A DNA stretch of 25,365 nt from a virus. The position numbers were made by a program, and so were the translations under genes. Of the stretch, positions 22,621-25,365 are shown in pieces. Within the stretch, counting starts at the first letter, position 1, and every line of letters begins with the position of its first letter. The notes under the pieces were generated by a model that saw only the letters and a list, made by a program, of their open reading frames with translations, did no database searches and was not told where the DNA came from. The stretch lies in IMG/VR virus record IMGVR_UViG_3300027704_000142, positions 1-25,365 of that record; one strand, written 5' to 3'.

Positions 22621-24090
22621 ATGACTGTCAACTACAAATTTAAAACAAAACCATATGGACATCAAAGAACCGCATTGGACCGGTGTGGAAACAAGAAATC
22701 GTTTGGTCTGTTTATGGAGATGGGAACAGGCAAGAGTAAAGTATTGTTGGATAATCTTGGTATGTTGTTCTGTGATGGCAAGGTAAACTTTGCTCTCATC
22801 ATTGCACCCAAAGGAGTATACAGAAATTGGGTGGCAAAAGAAATACCGCAGCACATGTCGGATGATGTACCGCATCGAGTGATTCGCTGGGTCTCTTCTG
22901 CAAACAAAGCACAGAAAAAAGAAATGGCTGCCGTCAAAGAGAAGTTCAATGGTCTTACTATCTTTGTTATGAACGTCGAAGCTTTCTCTTCTGTCAAAGG
23001 TAAGACGGCAGGGGAATGGTTGGCAAAGCATTATGGTTGGCATGGTATGATAGTCGTGGACGAATCAACCGCAATAAAAAATCACAAAGCCAAAAGAACC
23101 AAGACACTTCTTAAAGTCTCAGAGAATTTTACATACACTCGTATTCTTACTGGGTCACCTGTAACCAACTCGCCTCTTGATATCTATGCACAGACTGACT
23201 TCCTATCGCCCGGTCTCTTGGGTTATGATTCGTTCTATGCATTCCAGGGACGGTACGCTGTACTGCAAAAAGTAAAGATGGGGGCCCATGCTTTCACACA
23301 GGTCCTCGGCTATCGGAACTTGGATGAACTTACAGAGCGACTAGAAAGGTTTTCCTATCGCGTACTAAAGAAGGACTGCTTGGATCTTCCTGAGAAAACA
23401 TACACCTCTCGGTACGTCAGTCTTACGGATCAGCAAAAAAGTTGGTACAATAAGATACAACGTGAAGCTATGATCCTGCTCGAGGACGGCGATCTCGTTA
23501 CAGCACCGGCGATCATAACTCAGATGCTACGACTGCAACAAATACTATCAGGTCATATTAAGTCTGACGATGGTGTGATGCACACGTTTCCCACCAAAAG
23601 AACGGCGGCCTTGATGGAGATACTTGATGAGCACAGTGGCAAGTCAATCATCTGGTCTCGATTTCGACACGACATCATCCACATAACAAAGGAACTCAAT
23701 GCAAAGTTTGGGCAAGGATCTGCCGCAGCTTACTTTGGTGATACGTCCGACGATGTTCGTAATGATATCATCACACAGTTTCAAGATCCAAACTCCAAAC
23801 TTAAATATTTTGTGGGCAATCCATCTACGGCAGGGTATGGTCTAACTCTAACAGAAGCAGACCTTGTTGTGTATTACACAAACGACTTTAACCTAGCTAC
23901 TCGTATGCAAAGTGAAGACCGTGCCCATAGAATAGGACAGCTCAAGCCTGTAACATACGTCGATCTAATTTGTGATGGAACAATAGACGAAAAGATTGTT
24001 GGAGCATTGCAAAATAAAATAGAAATTAGTGCCAAGGTATTAGGAGAAGAGGTAAAGCAATGGTTAAGTCTAAGCCCGAGCCTGATCTAA
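22621..24090 (+). CDS. SNF2-family (superfamily 2) helicase
   Basis: 489 residues; GGGAG lies 6 bases upstream. Motifs in order: Q-motif-like KPYGHQRTAL (Gln15), Walker A MEMGTGKS (residues 32-39), motif Ia ALIIAPKGVYRNW, motif II VVDESTAIKN (Asp147-Glu148), motif III LTGSP (176-180), motif IV region SIIWSRFRHDI, motif V GNPSTAGYGLTLT and motif VI QSEDRAHRIGQ (430-440). This is a typical phage SNF2-like enzyme, with no accessory domains. Such proteins are ATP-driven DNA translocases; in phages they are usually replication or recombination factors. It is divergent from the replication operon, so early expression from the shared control region is likely. The end overlaps the next gene by 31 bases. 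Confidence 0.92.
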   Translation: MTVNYKFKTKPYGHQRTALDRCGNKKSFGLFMEMGTGKSKVLLDNLGMLFCDGKVNFALIIAPKGVYRNWVAKEIPQHMSDDVPHRVIRWVSSANKAQKKEMAAVKEKFNGLTIFVMNVEAFSSVKGKTAGEWLAKHYGWHGMIVVDESTAIKNHKAKRTKTLLKVSENFTYTRILTGSPVTNSPLDIYAQTDFLSPGLLGYDSFYAFQGRYAVLQKVKMGAHAFTQVLGYRNLDELTERLERFSYRVLKKDCLDLPEKTYTSRYVSLTDQQKSWYNKIQREAMILLEDGDLVTAPAIITQMLRLQQILSGHIKSDDGVMHTFPTKRTAALMEILDEHSGKSIIWSRFRHDIIHITKELNAKFGQGSAAAYFGDTSDDVRNDIITQFQDPNSKLKYFVGNPSTAGYGLTLTEADLVVYYTNDFNLATRMQSEDRAHRIGQLKPVTYVDLICDGTIDEKIVGALQNKIEISAKVLGEEVKQWLSLSPSLI

Positions 24091-24317
24091 ATCTTGATGC
24101 ATCCATCGAGATCATGGCGGAGTATCGAAGAGGTCTTTGGAATATAGGCAATGCTTGTCGAGAGCTATCAAAAGTAACTGGGCTCGAGCTCGATGTATGC
24201 CGGATGATGCTCAAGGATATGAAACGTCACAACGTCACACAGATCCGAGGATATAGCAAAGAGCCCGAGAGATTGAGGAAAAGTAAAGAGGGAACACGGT
24301 ACGCCCCCAAGAAATAG
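24060..24317 (+). CDS. Small basic protein of unknown function, possible HTH
   Basis: 85 residues. It starts inside the end of the SNF2 gene (31-base overlap), with GAGG 8 bases before the ATG. The body has two to three helices: SIEIMAEYRRGLWNIGNACR, then ELSKVTGLELDVCRMMLKDM. The C-terminus is rich in Lys and Arg (SKEPERLRKSKEGTRYAPKK). Basic charge and helical pattern suit nucleic-acid binding. No family is recognised. It ends two bases before the 3' end of the convergent gene at 24320-24481. Confidence 0.6.
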   Translation: MVKSKPEPDLNLDASIEIMAEYRRGLWNIGNACRELSKVTGLELDVCRMMLKDMKRHNVTQIRGYSKEPERLRKSKEGTRYAPKK

Positions 24318-24319
24318 TC

Positions 24320-24481
24320 CTAGTCTTTTATCACCGACACGACGTTGTAGTCCGCTAGTATCTCACGCACATGTAACTCACTCGTAGCATACAAGTAAAT
24401 GGATCGCACGTTCTTTTCTAAACTTAAGCCCTTATATTCTACAAAATAACTGTACGTTGGGCTCGGTAAGAATGCTACCAT
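24320..24481 (-). CDS. 53-residue unknown protein coupled to the methyltransferase
   Basis: 53 residues, MVAFLPSPTYSYFVEYKGLS then LEKNVRSIYLYATSELHVREI and YNVVSVIKD (split here). The start ATG overlaps the methyltransferase stop codon by one base (TAATG), and the frame is open to a stop at 24320, filling almost the whole gap between 24317 and 24481. The alternation of aromatic and hydrophobic residues (YSYFVEYKG, SIYLYATS) with a short helix suggests a small beta-alpha-beta fold. It is shorter than most gene finders' limits and may be missed. The function is unknown; it may be a partner of the methyltransferase. Confidence 0.65.
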   Translation of the reverse strand: MVAFLPSPTYSYFVEYKGLSLEKNVRSIYLYATSELHVREILADYNVVSVIKD

Positions 24482-25023
24482 TACTTTCTCTCCCAATGTC
24501 TGCCGTAGAATTTGGTGCCAAGGTATACATCCTTCTCAAATAAATACCAACAGCAATTGTCTTTGCCCGTGCTCTTTGAATCGGGTATCCATTTCACCCG
24601 ACCTATACTTACTATAGCTTTTAAGTACGGCATGAATGCACTGGAAGATTTGTTATGCATCCAATCAGCATCAAACAAAAGCCACGTTGGTTTTAAGGAT
24701 ACGAAATGCATAATCATAGGGTGCAGCAACGACCTATCCCAGGGAGGATTGGTAATGATAACCTCGGCCTCACTGTCATACAGCCATGCGGATATGTCGA
24801 GTGCGTCACATTTATGTATGTCCTCGCGTCTCGGCTCTATGTCCGACTTAAACACACACTTCTTGTCGTAAGACTCCAAGTGATCCACAAGAGCTCCGTC
24901 ACCGGCACAGGGCTCGATGAAATTCGTGATATACTTTATGTGCGGGATGAGTGCTTTAACTGCGGGTAAAGGGGTAGGGTAGAAATCTCTCTCTACCCTT
25001 TCAAAGTTTGACCTCTTACCCAT
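24481..25023 (-). CDS. Small SAM-dependent DNA adenine-type methyltransferase
   Basis: 180 residues. It begins after a short basic N-terminus with RDFYPTPLPAV, a motif common to phage-type methyltransferases. Motif I is FIEPCAGDGAL (residues 35-45, SAM binding), the acidic residue of motif II follows in KSDIEPR (59-65), and the catalytic motif IV is ITNPPW (NPPW at 92-95), the amino-methyltransferase signature. There is no extra target recognition domain, so the specificity may be very short or given by loops. No restriction enzyme is visible nearby, so this may be an orphan protective or regulatory methylase. NPPW would also suit a protein or RNA methylase, so DNA as substrate is probable but not certain. 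It overlaps the upstream RHH gene by 8 bases and is coupled to the 53-residue gene below. Confidence 0.82.
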   Translation of the reverse strand: MGKRSNFERVERDFYPTPLPAVKALIPHIKYITNFIEPCAGDGALVDHLESYDKKCVFKSDIEPRREDIHKCDALDISAWLYDSEAEVIITNPPWDRSLLHPMIMHFVSLKPTWLLFDADWMHNKSSSAFMPYLKAIVSIGRVKWIPDSKSTGKDNCCWYLFEKDVYLGTKFYGRHWERK

Positions 25024-25186
25024 GTTCGTGGCTGGCTTTTAAATGTTCTCTTCGTATGATGACCGAGAGTTGTCGGGTCATCGACCTTTGATCAGTCTCC
25101 GCTAACTCTTTCAACATCGCATGATCGTCCAAAAGCAATGCCACATTTCTAAAGTTTGGCTTCTTTATCTCTGGTTGTTTGTCCAT
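25016..25186 (-). CDS. Ribbon-helix-helix (Arc/CopG-like) small DNA-binding protein
   Basis: 56 residues, MDKQPEIKKP then NFRNVALLLDDHAMLKELAE and TDQRSMTRQLSVIIRREHLK. A short beta strand (FRNVALLLD) is followed by helix 1 (DHAMLKELAETD) and helix 2 (SMTRQLSVIIRREHLKA). This is the fold pattern of dimeric RHH regulators such as Arc and CopG, where the strand pair contacts the DNA major groove. GAGG lies 7 bases before the ATG. The stop overlaps the methyltransferase start by 8 bases (ATGGGTAA), so the two are translated together. Two copies of a hexamer around its own ribosome binding site suggest self-regulation. It may regulate the methyltransferase operon. Confidence 0.75.
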   Translation of the reverse strand: MDKQPEIKKPNFRNVALLLDDHAMLKELAETDQRSMTRQLSVIIRREHLKASHEHG

Positions 25187-25187
25187 T

Positions 25188-25212
25188 GTACACCTCTTGT
25201 TAATAAGTACAC
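25188..25212 (-). promoter_or_regulatory. Candidate RHH operator: two GTGTAC repeats around the ribosome binding site
   Basis: On the - strand GTGTAC occurs at 25207-25212 and again at 25188-25193, 19 bases apart (about two helical turns), with AAGAGG between them overlapping the start of the second copy. The segment is in the 31-bp gap upstream of the RHH gene and directly precedes its ATG. Tandem short boxes at two-turn spacing are usual for RHH repressors; the assignment is an inference. Confidence 0.4.
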
Positions 25213-25217
25213 AATAG

Positions 25218-25365
25218 TTATACGATCTTTGTGGATGGGATACAATAGGTAACAGACTTCTTTACGTCCTTCATTAATCGCAGCGACAACTCAACCTCTT
25301 CCTCTTTTAAATTAAGTTCTTTTGATAGCTCCTCCGCTGTCCACCCATATGTATGAAGCTCGTCC
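25218..25365 (-). CDS. Partial HTH-like protein, N-terminus beyond right edge
   Basis: The last 48 codons and the stop (25218-25220) are visible; the frame is open to the right edge, so the start lies outside. The residues DELHTYGWTAEELSKELNLK, then EEEVELSLRLMKDVKKSV and TYCIPSTKIV, form two helices in an HTH-like layout (TAEELSKELNLKEEEVELSL). It has a weak likeness to the small protein at 24060-24317 (ELSK...L...V...(L)(M)KD.K). It is 31 bp upstream of the RHH gene in the same direction, so it is probably in the same operon. Function not known. Confidence 0.55.
   Translation of the reverse strand, partial: DELHTYGWTAEELSKELNLKEEEVELSLRLMKDVKKSVTYCIPSTKIV

Noticed and set aside
19603-24090. 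A complete TOTE conflict system (AEP primase, SF2 helicase, methylase)
   Set aside because: The genes lie on different strands and in different operons, and no topoisomerase, nuclease or other typical partner is present. They are better explained as phage replication and modification genes.

Overview
The window looks like part of the genome of a tailed double-stranded DNA phage (Caudoviricetes), most likely a short-tailed, podovirus-like marine phage of the kind found in uncultured seawater metagenomes. The reasons are tightly packed genes with 1-8 nt overlaps, a virion gene block on the + strand facing a replication block on the - strand, a tail fibre with a self-cleaving S74 chaperone, a large putative ejection-protein cassette, and a family A DNA polymerase. 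The host cannot be read from the sequence; a marine alphaproteobacterium is only a guess from recalled similarity to marine phage proteins. No terminase, portal, major capsid, lysis, integrase or RNA polymerase gene lies in the window, so both ends of the phage genome are missing here.

Layout: (1) 1-7971, + strand: a basic repeat protein cut by the left edge, head-tail adaptor-like proteins, small beta-rich structural proteins, the tail fibre, and a large tail protein that may be related to P22 gp10. (2) 8033-15484, + strand: four consecutive proteins rich in Ala, Gly, Gln and Met, ending in a 1443-residue giant, which I read as the internal virion/ejection cassette. (3) 15462-22546, - strand: the replication operon. 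In transcription order it holds a conserved coiled-coil protein, an SSB-like protein, a TOTE-type archaeo-eukaryotic primase, an AlpA-like HTH protein, a UvrD/Rep-type helicase, a DUF6378-like protein, DNA polymerase A and a small conserved acidic protein. (4) 22621-24317, + strand: an SNF2-type helicase and a small overlapping gene, starting from a divergent control region at 22547-22620. (5) 24320-25365, - strand: a cluster of a partial HTH-like gene, a 56-residue ribbon-helix-helix protein, a small adenine-type DNA methyltransferase and a 53-residue unknown.

How the genes may work together: the - strand operon supplies a nearly complete replisome (primase, helicase, ssDNA-binding protein, polymerase), and the SNF2 helicase runs divergently from it. 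The + strand virion genes converge on the operon and overlap it by 23 bp at their 3' ends. The most informative details are a Leu at the O-helix position (762 in E. coli numbering) of the polymerase, SSB-like C-terminal tips (xIPF) on both the SSB candidate and the primase, a strong hairpin between these two genes, an AlpA-like regulator inside the replication operon, and two small genes of under 60 codons at the right end, one of them a probable RHH regulator with a candidate operator over its own ribosome binding site.
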